A DNA stretch of 64,000 nucleotides from JAJEFO01 sp022819605 (GCA_965221545.1 OZ244901.1:2728001-2792000), one strand, 5' to 3'. Counted from the stretch's first letter, positions 34,601-44,179 are shown. Notes: a model not told the origin generated them from the letters alone. Numbers and translations: made by a program.

Positions 34601-37600
34601 TTGCCGGCCGCGTCCCACAGGCCCGACGCGCCCGCCGGGCGCCGATAGCTCACCGTCACGATCTCTCCTGGCGCGAACTCGCGGCTCAGCGTGAGCTTCA
34701 GCGCCTTCGGATCGTTCGGGTCGAACGCCGCGCCGGTCACCGCCACCGCCCCGCCCGACGCCAAGACCCTGAACCACGCCGGATTCGGCTCGCCCCGGTC
34801 GCGCGCAAACGCCCGCTCGGACTTCAGGACGACGCTGCCGACAAAGGTGCCCGCCAGCCAGTCCGCGCAGCGCGCGTGACGGGCGTTGGTCACCAGCGCA
34901 TGGTCGTTCGCCTGGCCTCTCCACTTGGTTGCAGTCCAGCCTTCCGCGCCCCACCCGGCGGCCGTCTGGAGCCGCTGGTCCCCCGAGGACGGCCGCGTGT
35001 AGCTCACCCGGAACACCGTCTCCCCGGCGCACGGGTACACCGGATACTGCAGCTGCAGCACCGCCAGCGAGGCATTCACCGCGACGCTGACGATGCGCCC
35101 GCCCGTGAACTCGTGCAGCTCCGTCTCGCCCGTCACGACGTCCCGCTCCCACAGCGTGAACGCCGACGGCGGCGGCACGGCCGCCGGGTTGAGGGGGCTG
35201 ACCATCTTCAGCTCGAGCCGGGTCCCGGCCACGCTCGACCCCCGCAGCACCGGCTGGCCGACCGCGTACGAGCGGACCGTCTCAGTGAACGCCGCGGCGG
35301 CGTTGCCGGCCAGGTCCTCGATCGGGGCCGTCCCCGGCGTGTACGCGAGCGTGTAGTCGATGTTGTCCTTGAGCCAGTGGCTCGTCGTGAGCACGACGGC
35401 CGTGTCCTCGACCGCCACCGACGCCACGGCCGCGCCCGCCGGAGCCCTGTTGTCGGTCGAGGACAGCGTGAAGTCCTCGGCCGCCGGCACCGAGGTCCGG
35501 TCCAGGCGCTCGTCGAAGTAGAGCATGATCTTGGACTTGCCCTGGCCCAAGGGATCGTTTTGACGGTTCTGGAGGATGTTGGCGACCTTGTTGAGCAGCT
35601 TCGGCGCCGTGCTGTCGTACACCCCCTCGACCTTGAAGGCTTCGAACGACGCCACCGCCGCAGTGCTGGCAGCGTTCCGAAGCGGCGAGTCCGCCGGCCT
35701 GGCGTAGGACACCTGGAGCAGCTCGCCCTCCGCCACCGCGGAGGCCAGGGTCACGGCGACCTTGGCGTCGTCGACGACCACTGCGGAGCCGGTGCCGGCG
35801 ATCGTGCGCCTGACGCGGTCCACGTCTTCCGCCCTGACCGTGAATGCGCTCCCCGGCGGCCGCGAATCCTGGTCCAGCCGCTGGTCGAAGACCAGCTCGA
35901 GCGCCGTCCCCACCGCTGTCGCGCTCACCGGCACCGGCGCCGCGACCCCCGTCGAGTTGTTCGTCACCGCCAGGTCGATCCAGCCCGCCACCCGCTTGGG
36001 CGGGGAGGACTGGTCCTTCAGCGGCCAGGCGCCCGCGCCGACGTTCTCGTAGCTCAGCGTCACCGTGTCGCTGGCGTTCGCCGGAGTGTTCAATTCCAGG
36101 ACCAGCTTCGTGTTGTCGTCGGCCTTCACGCTCACCGAGTTCGGATGCTGGTAATGGCCGCGCGCGCCGGCGCCGACGACGCCAGCGCCGCGAATCGAGA
36201 AGTAAGACGGGAGCGACACCCCGCTCAGGTCCGCATGCGTGCTCAGCGCCCGGCTGAAAGTGACCGTCACGGTGTCGCCGGCCGCGTCGGTCTCCGCGCT
36301 CAGCGGCCGGGGCCCGACGGAGGCGCTCGTCACGCTGCCGTTCACCTTGGCGTTCGCGGCGCCCGTGGTAGGCAGGCCGGGGAACGTCGGCACCACGGAG
36401 GCGCCGCTCTCCACGCTGGCGAGGCTCTGGCCCGGCGGTACGAACACCACCGTCCCGTCCGCGCCCTCCGTCTGCACCCACACCCCGTCGGGGTCCGTGT
36501 CGGCGGCCTTGACCGTGTAGCCGAAGCGCAGCCGCCGGCCGCCGTACAGCTCGCCGTCCTCCTCGAGGAGGTTGGCCCGCACCTGGTTGGCGGTCTGCGT
36601 TCCGCTGGACGGACCCAGGTCGAGGCGCACATGCGCCATTTCGCCCGCCGTCGCCGGCGTGCCGGCCACCTCCACCGCCTCGGTGAACTGCACGTCGACG
36701 AGGATCCGGTCGCCCTGGATGTAGGTTTCGAAGCTGCCGTCGCCGTCCGCGTCGTATGTCGGCGCCGAGACCATCTGCACCAGCTCGATGGCCGGGGCGC
36801 CGATCCGCACCACGAAGCTCTGGCGCGCCGCGTCCGCCAGGTCCGCCGCGCTCGGCGAGCCCTTGAGCGAGTAGGCCGCGTCGGCGTCGTCCGCGGTGTA
36901 GGTGACGGTGTAGCTGCCGGCCTGCGTCGGCGTGCCCGTCACCGCCCGCGTCAGCGGGTCGAAGGAAAGGCCGGGCGGCAGCCCCGAGACGGCGTAGAAG
37001 TAGGGGAGCTGGCCGGTCTCGTTCCTTGACGCCATGTCGCCGCCGCTCGCCGGCGGCAGCAGCCAGCGCCCGACCGGCACGCCCTGGGGGAACCCCCGCA
37101 TGCCCACCATCTCGTCGAAGCGCGGCACCCTGGCGTTGGGGTAAAGGTTCACCTCGGCGTTGAACCAGGCCCCGACCGATTCGCCATGCGGGTCGGTGGC
37201 CGTCAGGTTGATCCGCACGTTCGTGGCGCGCCCCGCGGCGACGGCCCTGATCCAGAACCTGTCCCTGGAGCCATCCATCAGCGGCGTGCCGCCGATGAAG
37301 CGAACGTTGTCCGGAATCACGGCCTCGACCGTCACGACGAGGTCGTCGCCGTCAGGGTCGATGAATACGGGCGACCGGCGGGGTGCGCCGCCAATGGTGG
37401 AACCGCACAGCGAGGTGTCCGTGATGTAGCCGACGCTGGTCAGCACGTTGGGGGTCACGGTGAGCGTTCCCATCGCGGCGCTTCCGGAATTCGCGATGCA
37501 GCCCTGGGCCTCCGTGCCGAGCTTCGCGCGGGTCGGCGCGTTGTTCTCGCCCGCCTCCGCGTTCGTGGTGATCGAGGCCGAGGCGGACCACGGACCCGGA

Positions 37601-40600
37601 GCTCCCTGGCTCTCGGCGCGCACCTGCACCCGGTAGGCGGTGCTTGGCTTCAGCCCGGTGATGGTCGCCCCCGTCGACGCGTCCGCCGTGAACATGTCCG
37701 GCAGGCCGGTCGTTTCCTCCTCCCCGATCCAGTCCGCCTCGTCCGCCGGGTTCGCGCTGCCCTCGTGGTAGCGGAGGTCGTAGTCGGTTATCCCCGACCC
37801 GGCGTGGTCCGGCGCGGACCAGCTCGCCGTCACGCTGGTGGACCCGGACACCGCGGTCAGCGTCGGCGCTTCCGGCGCGCCGGGCGGATCGCCGACGTTC
37901 GGCCTGCCGTTGACGCGGACCGACGCCTTCTGGCCTCTGCTCGTCCACGCCCCCGTCGAGGACGCGGCCCGGGTGAACCCGGAGTTGGACACCAGGAAGC
38001 GCAGCAGCCCGTCCTCGTAGTTGGAGTTCGTCCACGACAGGTTGCCCGCCGCGCCCTCGACGACCACGAAGTAGTTCGCATCGGGGTCGAGGGTGGTGCC
38101 CGGGGGCGCGGCGAACGTGAGGAGGCCGGCGGCGAGCGTCGCCGGATTGCGCAGCGTGGCGATAGTGGTACCGGCGCTCGACGCCGACACCCCGGTCGCC
38201 AGCCTGACCTGCACGCCGCGGTCCGGGGCCGAGGCGAACCGCAGGTCGACGCCGGTGACGGTGTAGCCGAGATCGTGAAGGGCCGAGGTGAACCCCTGCG
38301 CCACGTCATCGTCGGCAAGGGAATTGCTTCCGCCCACCGTCTCCCAGACGTTCCCCGTCAGCACCTGGACCGCCGTGCCCCACGCGCCGGCCTGCGCTTC
38401 CGTGCGTCCGCTGCCCGAGGCGGACCACGGCCCCGCGTTCTCGCCAAGGACGGGGCGCATCTGCACGCGATAGGTGGTGACCGGCAGCAGCCCGGTGATC
38501 GTCGCCTTCGTCAGCGGGCCCCGATGGTCGTGGCCGCCCGCCTCGCCGGCCTCGATCCAGTCCGCCTCGTCGGCCGGGTCGGCGCTGCCCTGGTAGTAAC
38601 GCAGGTCGTAGTCCGTCGCCGGCAACCCGGCCGGCGGGGACCAGCTCACCGACAGGCGGTCGGGCTGGAGGGGCACGGCGCTCACCGACGGGGCGGGGCC
38701 AGGGCGGGCCGCGCGGGCGTCGACGCGCATCTTGAGAGCGAAACCAGTTGCAGTTGCTGAATACCTTCCGGTCAGGCTGGCGCTCCGCAACCTGAGTTCG
38801 TCGGCGATGCTCCATCCGGCGGCGGCCCCGGCGTCCTCGTCCGTGGAAGCCGTGCGCCTGACCTTGCCCACAGAGCCCTGCACCACCACGAAGTACTGCG
38901 AGCCGGCAAAGAGCGGGGTGTCCGCGGGTGCGGCGAACCGGAGGTCCCCGGCGGCGAGCGCCGCCGGATTGCGCAACGTCGCGACCGTGGTCCCGGCGCT
39001 CGTCGCCGACACCCCCGTTGCCAGCTGCACGGTGAGCCCCGACGGCGCGGTATCGAAGTTCAGCACGACGGCGTCGAGGACGTAGCCGCCGGCACTGCTG
39101 CCGGTCGTGAACCCCTGCGCCCCGTCCCAAACGGCGAGGCCGACTAAAGAACTGTCATTGGCCTGCCCGAGATTGCTCACCTGGGAGGTCGCGGAGGAGC
39201 CAGCGGAAACCGCGTAGCCGTCGACGGCGATCCGCAGCGGAGCGCTGGTGGAATTCCAGGCGCCGGTAGTGGTGTGACCCCGGTGGATGTGAGTGTCCGC
39301 AATGCTCCACCCCGCCGCGCCGCCGGAATCCTCGGCGTTTGAAGACGTCACAGACACCGCGGTGAGGGCACCGGCATGGGAGACGTCGATCACCAGGAAA
39401 TACGTCGTGTTGGCGGCCAGGGCGATGCCGCCGCTAGACGCCGTGAACGTGTTGCTGGAGTTCGCGCTCAGCGAGGCGGGTTTCGTCAGCTCGCCCAGGC
39501 TGGCGCCCGGCGCGCCGCCCGAGGACGACCGAATGCTCACGCTGTAGGACGGCGAACCTGAAACGGTAGCGAATGCGATGTCCACGCTGGTCAGGATGTA
39601 GCCAGAGGCACTGCTGCCCGTGGTGAACCCGGCGGCAAGGTCGGTAGTCAGAGGAGCGCCAGTTGATTGGGCCTGCCCGGTGTTGCCCACCAGGGAGGCG
39701 CTGGCCTGCGCCGGCCACGAGGCCGTCGTGGCGCTGCCCGAGGCCGACCACGGCCCCGCGCCGTTGGCGTTCCGCCCCCGCACCTGCACCCGGTAGGCGG
39801 TGTTCGGCAGCAGCCCCGTGACGATCGCCGCTCTCAACGTGCCCGCGTGATTGTGGCCGCCCGCCTCGCCTTCCTCGATCCAGTCCGCCGGGTCCGCGGG
39901 GTCGGCGCGGCCCTGGTAGTAGCGCAGGTCGTAGTCGGTGACCGCGCTGCCGCGGGTGGCCGCAGGCGCGGGCCAGTTCACCGACAGGCGGTCCCCCGTG
40001 TTCGCCACGGTGCTCACCGTCGGCGTCCCCGGCGCGGCGGGGCCGGTGGGGGCCGCGTAGCCGTCCACGGCGATCCGCAGCGGAGCGCTGGTGGAATTCC
40101 AGGCGCCGGTAGTGGTGTGACCCCGGTGGATGTGAGTGTCCGCAATGCTCCACCCCGCCGCGCCGCCGGAATCCTCGGCGTTTGAAGACGTCACAGACAC
40201 CGCGGTGAGGGCACCGGCATGGGAGACGTCGATCACCAGGAAATACGTCGTGTTGGCGGCCAGGGCGATGCCGCCGCTAGACGCCGTGAACGTGTTGCTG
40301 GGGTTCGCGCTCAGCGAGGCGGGTTTCGTCAGCTCGCCCAAGCTGGCGCCCGGCGCGCCGCCCGAGGAAGACCGAATGCTCACGCTGTAGGACGGCGAAC
40401 CTGAAACGGTAGCGAATGCGATGTCCACGCTGGTCAGGATGTAGCCAGAGGCACTGCTGCCCGTGGTGAACCCGGCGGCAAGGTCGGTAGTCAGAGGAGC
40501 GCCAGTTGATTGGGCCTGCCCGGTGTTGCCCACCAGGGAGGCGCTGGCCTGCGCCGGCCACGAGGCCGTCGTGGCGCTGCCCGAGGCCGACCACGCCCCT

Positions 40601-43600
40601 GCGCCGTTGGCGTTCCGCGCCCGCACCTGCACCCGGTAGGTGGTGTTCGCCAGCAGCCCCGTGACGGCCGCCGATGTCGCCGCGCCCGTGTGGGTGTGGC
40701 CGCCCGCCTCGCCTTCCTCGATCCAGTCCGCCGGGTCCGCCGGGTCGGCGCTGCCCTGGTAGTAGCGCAGGTCGTAGTCGGTGACCGCGCTCCCGCGGTT
40801 GTCCGCAGGCGCGGTCCAGCTCACCGACAGGAGGTCCCCCGTGTTCGCCACAGCGCGCACCGTCGGCGCGCCCGGCGCGGCGGGACCAGCGACGACCGCG
40901 TGGCCCTTGATGGCGATCATCCATACGTTGCTGCTGGTGCTCCAGGCGGTCGTGCCTGTCGTCCTCCACAGCATCCCATCGCCCATGCTCCACCCGGCGG
41001 CGCCGCCGGAATCCTCGGCGCTGGAAGTCGTCAGTCTGGCCCCGCCGGTGGCGCCGCTCAACACGTCGAGAAACACGAAGTACGTCGTGCTGGCTGCGAG
41101 GTCCAGGCCCGTTCCCGCCGCGTTCCAGGTCGAGGTATTGCCGGAGGTTGAACCGAAGGTGAGCGTGCCCACGTCGCTGCCCGGCCGGTTGGACGCGTTC
41201 GAGGACTGGATGACGATCCGGTAGGCGCTTGACGGCGGTACGCCGACGCTGAACGGGATGTCCACGGCGGTCAGCTTGTATCCAGCGGCGTGGCTCCCGG
41301 TGGTGAACGCCTGGGCGCGCTCGGTTTGGAAGCTGCCGGTGCCTGTGTTCGTCTGGCCGGTGTTGCTCACCAGGGAGACGGTGTCCTGCGCCGGCTCCGC
41401 GGCCGTCGTGGCGCTGCCCGAGGCCGACCACGGCCCCGCGCCGTTGGCGTTCCGCGCCCGCACCTGCACCCGGTACGCGGTGTTCGCCTGCAGCCCCGTG
41501 ACGGTCGCCGTCGTCCCCGTGCCCGTGTGGTCGTGGCCGCCCGCCTCGCCTTCCTCGATCCAGTCCGCCGCATCCGCGGGGTCTGCGCTGCCGGCGTAAT
41601 AGCGCAGGTCGTAGCCCGTCACCGTAGCCCCGCTCGGCGCGGTCCAGCTCACCGACAGGCGGTCCCCCGTGTTCGCCACGGCCTGCACCGTCGGCGTGCC
41701 CGGCGGGGCGGGGCCAGTGACGGCCGCGTAGCCGTCGACGCGCATCTTGAGAAGGGAAGTAGTAAAACGATTTTCAAACGCTCCGGTACCGCTCGCAGTC
41801 CGAGCGTAGCTATCGTCGGCGATGCTCCATCCGGCGGCGGCGCCGGCGTCCTCGGCCGTGGAAGCCGTGCGGCTGACACGACCGCCAGAGCCCTGCACCA
41901 CCACGAAGTACTGCGTGCCCGCGCTGAGCGTGGTGGACGCGGGTGCGGTGAACCGGAGGTCCCCGGCGGCGAGCGTGCCCGGATTGGTCAGGGTGGCGAC
42001 CGTGGTCCCGGCGCTCGTGGTCGACACCCCCGTCGCCAGCTGCACGGTCAACCCCGACGGCGCGTCGGTGAAATTCAGCGCGACGGCGTCGAGGACGTAG
42101 CCGCCGGCATTGCTGCCGGTCGTGAACCCCTGGGCCGCGTCCAATATGCCGAGGTTAGAAGAACCGGAATTGGCCTTCCCGAGATTGCTCACCAGGGAGG
42201 GTGAAACGCTCCGCGCGTAGCCGTCCACGGCGATCCGCAGCGGAGCGCTGGTGGAATTCCAGGCGCCGGTAGTGGTGTGACCCCGGTGGATGTGAGTGTC
42301 CGCAATGCTCCACCCCGCCGCGCCGCCGGAATCCTCGGCGTTTGAAGACGTCACAGACACCGCGGTGAGGGCACCGGCATGGGAGACGTCGATCACCAGG
42401 AAATACGTCGTGTTGGCGGCCAGGGCGATGCCGCCGCTAGACGCCGTGAACGTGTTGCTGGAGTTCGCGCTCAGCGAGGCGGGTTTCGTCAGCTCGCCCA
42501 GGCTGGTGCCCGGCGCGCCGCCCGAGGAAGACCGAATGCTCACGCTGTAGGACGGCGACCCTGAAACGGTAGCGAATGCGATGTCCACGCTGGTCAGGAT
42601 GTAGCCAGAGGCACTGCTGCCCGTGGTGAACCCGGCGGCAAGGTCGGTAGACAGTGGAGCGCCAGTTGATTGGGCCTGCCCGGTGTTGCCCACCAGGGAG
42701 ACGCTGGTCTGCGCCGCCGGCCACGAGGCCGTCGTGGCGCTGCCCGAGGCCGACCACGCCCCGGCGCCGTTGGCGTTCCGCGCCCGCACCTGCACCCGGT
42801 AGGCGGTGTTCGGCAGCAGCCCCGTGACGGCCGCCGATGTCCCCGCGCCCGTGTGGGCGTGGCCGCCCGCCTCGCCCTCCTCGATCCAGTCCGTCGGGTC
42901 CGTCGGGTCGGCGCTGCCCTGGTAGTAGCGCAGGTCATAGTCGGTGACCGCGCTCCCGCGGTTTTCCGCAGGCGCGGTCCAGCTCACCGACAGGCGGTCC
43001 CCTGTATCCGTCACGGCCTGCACCGTCGGCGTGCCCGGCGCGGCGGGAGCCGGCGGGACGGCGTGCTTGTATCCGTGGATCTCGATCATCAAGCTTCTGT
43101 CGCCGGAGGCGACCCACGAGGTGCCGCCGACGATCCGGTCCAGAGTGTTGTTGGCGATGCCCCAGCCCGATCCCGTGCCCGTGTCCTCGGCATCCGCTTG
43201 CGTCTGCTTGAACGCGACGCAGGTCTGGCACGCTTCGGAGAGCTCCATGACGAACGCGTATGTCGTGCTGGCGTACAGGTCGATGCCGCCGGACGGCGCG
43301 GTGAACGTCCAGAGCCCGGCGGTGCTGCCGGCCGGTTTGGTGAACGTGCCCAGGCTCGAGCCGGTCGGGTGCCCGCTGCTGTCGGTCTCGTACAGCCCGA
43401 ATGTCGCGCTGCTCGCCAGCGAGCCGCCCGCTGTCTGGACCTTCACCGCGGTCAGCTTGTAGCCCCCGGCGTTGCTGCCGGTGGTGAACGCCTGGGCGCG
43501 GTCTGCATCGCTTCCGACGTTCACCCCACCATCCGTCTGGCCGGTGTTGCTCACCAGCTTCCCGCTCGTCTGCGCCTCTGCGGGCATCGCCGCGAGGGTC

Positions 43601-43803
43601 AGGGCGAGGCTGGCGGCGAGCGTTGCCGCGCGGGCGAGGCATGCAAGACGCCGCGCACCTCGCGCGGAAGCACTGCGCGACGTGCCGACAAGGGTGAGGG
43701 AAGCAGCCTGCGCCGAACGGCGGAGGCGGGCGGCTAGCGTGTGGGCGGAGCCTGTCGAAGGGCGGGTTCCGTGCCCCCGCCGGGCGTCATCGGCGCGGCC
43801 CAT
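31693..43803 (-). CDS. giant modular autotransporter / surface adhesin (4036 residues)
   Basis: Predicted outer-membrane-anchored surface protein. From the ATG at 43803: a basic lead-in, a hydrophobic signal segment (LAARAATL-like core to LAAMPAEAQ, about 52-78), then eight 'SLVSNTGQ...AQAFTTGS' anchor-type modules alternating with six fibronectin type III domains (about 250-360, 695-805, 970-1085, 1255-1370, 1700-1810, 1975-2080). Next come a putative-Ig segment (2080-2330), SwmB-like repeats (2500-3100), two Calx-beta domains (3200-3305 and 3415-3515; DYATADGSATAGADY) and a C-terminal autotransporter barrel (3660-4036) ending in an aromatic residue (LQWRW). A 7-bp repeat tract lies 63 bases upstream, and a better ribosome site with ATG at 44162 precedes it, so the start and expression may be phase-variable. 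Confidence 0.85.
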   Translation of the reverse strand: MGRADDARRGHGTRPSTGSAHTLAARLRRSAQAASLTLVGTSRSASARGARRLACLARAATLAASLALTLAAMPAEAQTSGKLVSNTGQTDGGVNVGSDADRAQAFTTGSNAGGYKLTAVKVQTAGGSLASSATFGLYETDSSGHPTGSSLGTFTKPAGSTAGLWTFTAPSGGIDLYASTTYAFVMELSEACQTCVAFKQTQADAEDTGTGSGWGIANNTLDRIVGGTSWVASGDRSLMIEIHGYKHAVPPAPAAPGTPTVQAVTDTGDRLSVSWTAPAENRGSAVTDYDLRYYQGSADPTDPTDWIEEGEAGGHAHTGAGTSAAVTGLLPNTAYRVQVRARNANGAGAWSASGSATTASWPAAQTSVSLVGNTGQAQSTGAPLSTDLAAGFTTGSSASGYILTSVDIAFATVSGSPSYSVSIRSSSGGAPGTSLGELTKPASLSANSSNTFTASSGGIALAANTTYFLVIDVSHAGALTAVSVTSSNAEDSGGAAGWSIADTHIHRGHTTTGAWNSTSAPLRIAVDGYARSVSPSLVSNLGKANSGSSNLGILDAAQGFTTGSNAGGYVLDAVALNFTDAPSGLTVQLATGVSTTSAGTTVATLTNPGTLAAGDLRFTAPASTTLSAGTQYFVVVQGSGGRVSRTASTAEDAGAAAGWSIADDSYARTASGTGAFENRFTTSLLKMRVDGYAAVTGPAPPGTPTVQAVANTGDRLSVSWTAPSGATVTGYDLRYYAGSADPADAADWIEEGEAGGHDHTGTGTTATVTGLQANTAYRVQVRARNANGAGPWSASGSATTAAEPAQDTVSLVSNTGQTNTGTGSFQTERAQAFTTGSHAAGYKLTAVDIPFSVGVPPSSAYRIVIQSSNASNRPGSDVGTLTFGSTSGNTSTWNAAGTGLDLAASTTYFVFLDVLSGATGGARLTTSSAEDSGGAAGWSMGDGMLWRTTGTTAWSTSSNVWMIAIKGHAVVAGPAAPGAPTVRAVANTGDLLSVSWTAPADNRGSAVTDYDLRYYQGSADPADPADWIEEGEAGGHTHTGAATSAAVTGLLANTTYRVQVRARNANGAGAWSASGSATTASWPAQASASLVGNTGQAQSTGAPLTTDLAAGFTTGSSASGYILTSVDIAFATVSGSPSYSVSIRSSSGGAPGASLGELTKPASLSANPSNTFTASSGGIALAANTTYFLVIDVSHAGALTAVSVTSSNAEDSGGAAGWSIADTHIHRGHTTTGAWNSTSAPLRIAVDGYAAPTGPAAPGTPTVSTVANTGDRLSVNWPAPAATRGSAVTDYDLRYYQGRADPADPADWIEEGEAGGHNHAGTLRAAIVTGLLPNTAYRVQVRGRNANGAGPWSASGSATTASWPAQASASLVGNTGQAQSTGAPLTTDLAAGFTTGSSASGYILTSVDIAFATVSGSPSYSVSIRSSSGGAPGASLGELTKPASLSANSSNTFTASSGGIALAANTTYFLVIDVSHAGALTAVSVTSSNAEDSGGAAGWSIADTHIHRGHTTTGAWNSTSAPLRIAVDGYAVSAGSSATSQVSNLGQANDSSLVGLAVWDGAQGFTTGSSAGGYVLDAVVLNFDTAPSGLTVQLATGVSATSAGTTVATLRNPAALAAGDLRFAAPADTPLFAGSQYFVVVQGSVGKVRRTASTDEDAGAAAGWSIADELRLRSASLTGRYSATATGFALKMRVDARAARPGPAPSVSAVPLQPDRLSVSWSPPAGLPATDYDLRYYQGSADPADEADWIEAGEAGGHDHRGPLTKATITGLLPVTTYRVQMRPVLGENAGPWSASGSGRTEAQAGAWGTAVQVLTGNVWETVGGSNSLADDDVAQGFTSALHDLGYTVTGVDLRFASAPDRGVQVRLATGVSASSAGTTIATLRNPATLAAGLLTFAAPPGTTLDPDANYFVVVEGAAGNLSWTNSNYEDGLLRFLVSNSGFTRAASSTGAWTSRGQKASVRVNGRPNVGDPPGAPEAPTLTAVSGSTSVTASWSAPDHAGSGITDYDLRYHEGSANPADEADWIGEEETTGLPDMFTADASTGATITGLKPSTAYRVQVRAESQGAPGPWSASASITTNAEAGENNAPTRAKLGTEAQGCIANSGSAAMGTLTVTPNVLTSVGYITDTSLCGSTIGGAPRRSPVFIDPDGDDLVVTVEAVIPDNVRFIGGTPLMDGSRDRFWIRAVAAGRATNVRINLTATDPHGESVGAWFNAEVNLYPNARVPRFDEMVGMRGFPQGVPVGRWLLPPASGGDMASRNETGQLPYFYAVSGLPPGLSFDPLTRAVTGTPTQAGSYTVTYTADDADAAYSLKGSPSAADLADAARQSFVVRIGAPAIELVQMVSAPTYDADGDGSFETYIQGDRILVDVQFTEAVEVAGTPATAGEMAHVRLDLGPSSGTQTANQVRANLLEEDGELYGGRRLRFGYTVKAADTDPDGVWVQTEGADGTVVFVPPGQSLASVESGASVVPTFPGLPTTGAANAKVNGSVTSASVGPRPLSAETDAAGDTVTVTFSRALSTHADLSGVSLPSYFSIRGAGVVGAGARGHYQHPNSVSVKADDNTKLVLELNTPANASDTVTLSYENVGAGAWPLKDQSSPPKRVAGWIDLAVTNNSTGVAAPVPVSATAVGTALELVFDQRLDQDSRPPGSAFTVRAEDVDRVRRTIAGTGSAVVVDDAKVAVTLASAVAEGELLQVSYARPADSPLRNAASTAAVASFEAFKVEGVYDSTAPKLLNKVANILQNRQNDPLGQGKSKIMLYFDERLDRTSVPAAEDFTLSSTDNRAPAGAAVASVAVEDTAVVLTTSHWLKDNIDYTLAYTPGTAPIEDLAGNAAAAFTETVRSYAVGQPVLRGSSVAGTRLELKMVSPLNPAAVPPPSAFTLWERDVVTGETELHEFTGGRIVSVAVNASLAVLQLQYPVYPCAGETVFRVSYTRPSSGDQRLQTAAGWGAEGWTATKWRGQANDHALVTNARHARCADWLAGTFVGSVVLKSERAFARDRGEPNPAWFRVLASGGAVAVTGAAFDPNDPKALKLTLSREFAPGEIVTVSYRRPAGASGLWDAAGNQLRDVANAPVPVPEGQGLAASFHGLPEKHDGSRLFGFEIRFSEEFRGLTLTALRQALQVTGGRLVDAKRTVRGENRSVTVRVRPSGDADMTLTLPATTDCAATSAICASDGRKLSAAVSATVPGPPVPVLSVADASADEGGTLEFQVTLDEATLAPVTVDYATADGSATAGADYAATSGTLTFASGETAKTVEAAALSDTEMEGDETFTLTLSNASGATIGTASATGTVANVVPPLTASFHGLPPEHDGSRLFAFEVRFSEEFEGLRLTAFKAGALQANNGRVVDAKRTVRGENRSVTVRVRPISFDDIVLTLPATADCTAETAICTSDGRRLSETVTATVQGPALLSVADAEAQEGAGAVVFTVTLSRAASGEVRVDYATRDGTATAGEDYTRTRGTLTFAAGELEKTVSVPVLDDSEDEGRETFTLKLMNARGAAILDGEATGTIINADAIPRGWLARFGRTVAETHVDAVRERLGADRSPGLSVRFAGQPVRGPGEQAGLRQASGADGTETGTDPFAEARSGSPDSAPAGAVIGSRTSTGLAGDQAGDLADDLSEEERRAFRALRAFLAGEDEGDPEVRGLTGDDILFGTSFAMMRDTGTGFSHGVWARASRAGFSGRDGDTGVDGSVMGVMLGTDWRRKDAISGLILSRSQGTGTYSGASSGTIDARLTGLVPWAGRKMGQGFSAWGAAGIGQGDMTVTPEGKDPIGTGIGWRMAAAGAEGTLAPGERLMGARLRWHADALGARTSSDVATGLAASSGTTTRLRLGMTANWHRALDSGAALQPRLEAGLRHDGGDAETGFGLEIGGGIGFSDAARGLSVILDGRTLALHEDREFGNWGLSLGLSWDPHPETKRGWSLAARQSLGGASAGGVDALLGPEAFPGLAGSAGEGTWSLEAAYGTGRGNGMVGSPYGRASGTDGVDGLRLGYRIEPDASHAADASLDLWAQPSAGGTGREAGAGLQWRW
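39212..42790 (-). repeat. three near-identical ~570-bp coding repeats inside the giant adhesin
   Basis: A block starting GCGTAGCCGTC at 39212 recurs at 40055 and 42215, each about 570 bp and nearly base-identical (for example the stretch around GAATTCCAGGCGCCGGTAGT). Offsets of 843 and 2160 bases are whole codon numbers (281 and 720), so recombination between them would add or delete complete anchor/fibronectin units without breaking the frame. Identity at wobble positions implies recent duplication or gene conversion. Confidence 0.85.
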
Positions 43804-43866
43804 GGCGTCAGCCGCGCGGCAGGAATGCGGTGTCGTCGGACAGAGCCGTCCGGACGCCGGACGGAA

Positions 43867-44074
43867 CTCTCGGCTCTCGGCTCTCGGCTCTCGGCTCTCG
43901 GCTCTCGGCTCTCGGCTCTCGGCTCTCGGCTCTCGGCTCTCGGCTCTCGGCTCTCGGCTCTCGGCTCTCGGCTCTCGGCTCTCGGCTCTCGGCTCTCGGC
44001 TCTCGGCTCTCGGCTCTCGGCTCTCGGCTCTCGGCTCTCGGCTCTCGGCTCTCGGCTCTCGGCTCTCGGCTCTC
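43867..44074. repeat. 7-bp tandem repeat, 29 complete copies of CTCTCGG
   Basis: Exact array from 43867 to 44069 (203 bases, 29 units) plus a partial CTCTC. Read on the minus strand, all three frames give the same stop-free heptapeptide cycle EPRAESR, because 7 is not a multiple of 3. It lies between the strong ribosome site/ATG at 44162 and the long adhesin frame. Slippage by one unit changes the phase between the two, the arrangement of a contingency locus. Confidence 0.95.
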
Positions 44075-44153
44075 TTATCATGCCAGCGTCGGACACAATC
44101 GCGACGCCTGGGGCAGCGAGGGCGCTCTCCGCCGTCGCTCCGTCAAAGAGCTT

Positions 44154-44173
44154 CATGTCCATCCCATCCTCCT
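44154..44173 (-). promoter_or_regulatory. strong ribosome-binding site and alternative start upstream of the 7-bp repeat
   Basis: AGGAGG (complement of 44168-44173) stands 5 bases before ATG 44162, giving MDMKLFDGATAESALAAPGV and then the EPRAESR cycle. In the present repeat length this frame misses the adhesin frame (offset 359 = 2 mod 3) and stops at 43734. One more unit, or two fewer, would join them. The ATG at 43803 itself has no comparable ribosome site. Confidence 0.6.
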
Positions 44174-44179
44174 GGCGCC

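Noticed and set aside
31597..37029. 1810-codon open frame on the plus strand opposite the giant adhesin
   Set aside because: It is a GC-bias shadow: low-complexity Arg/Ala/Pro-rich sequence, no family features, while the minus strand shows clear repeated domains.
43867..44074. Regular repeat that might be taken for a CRISPR array
   Set aside because: The unit is 7 bp without spacers; it is a simple tandem repeat.
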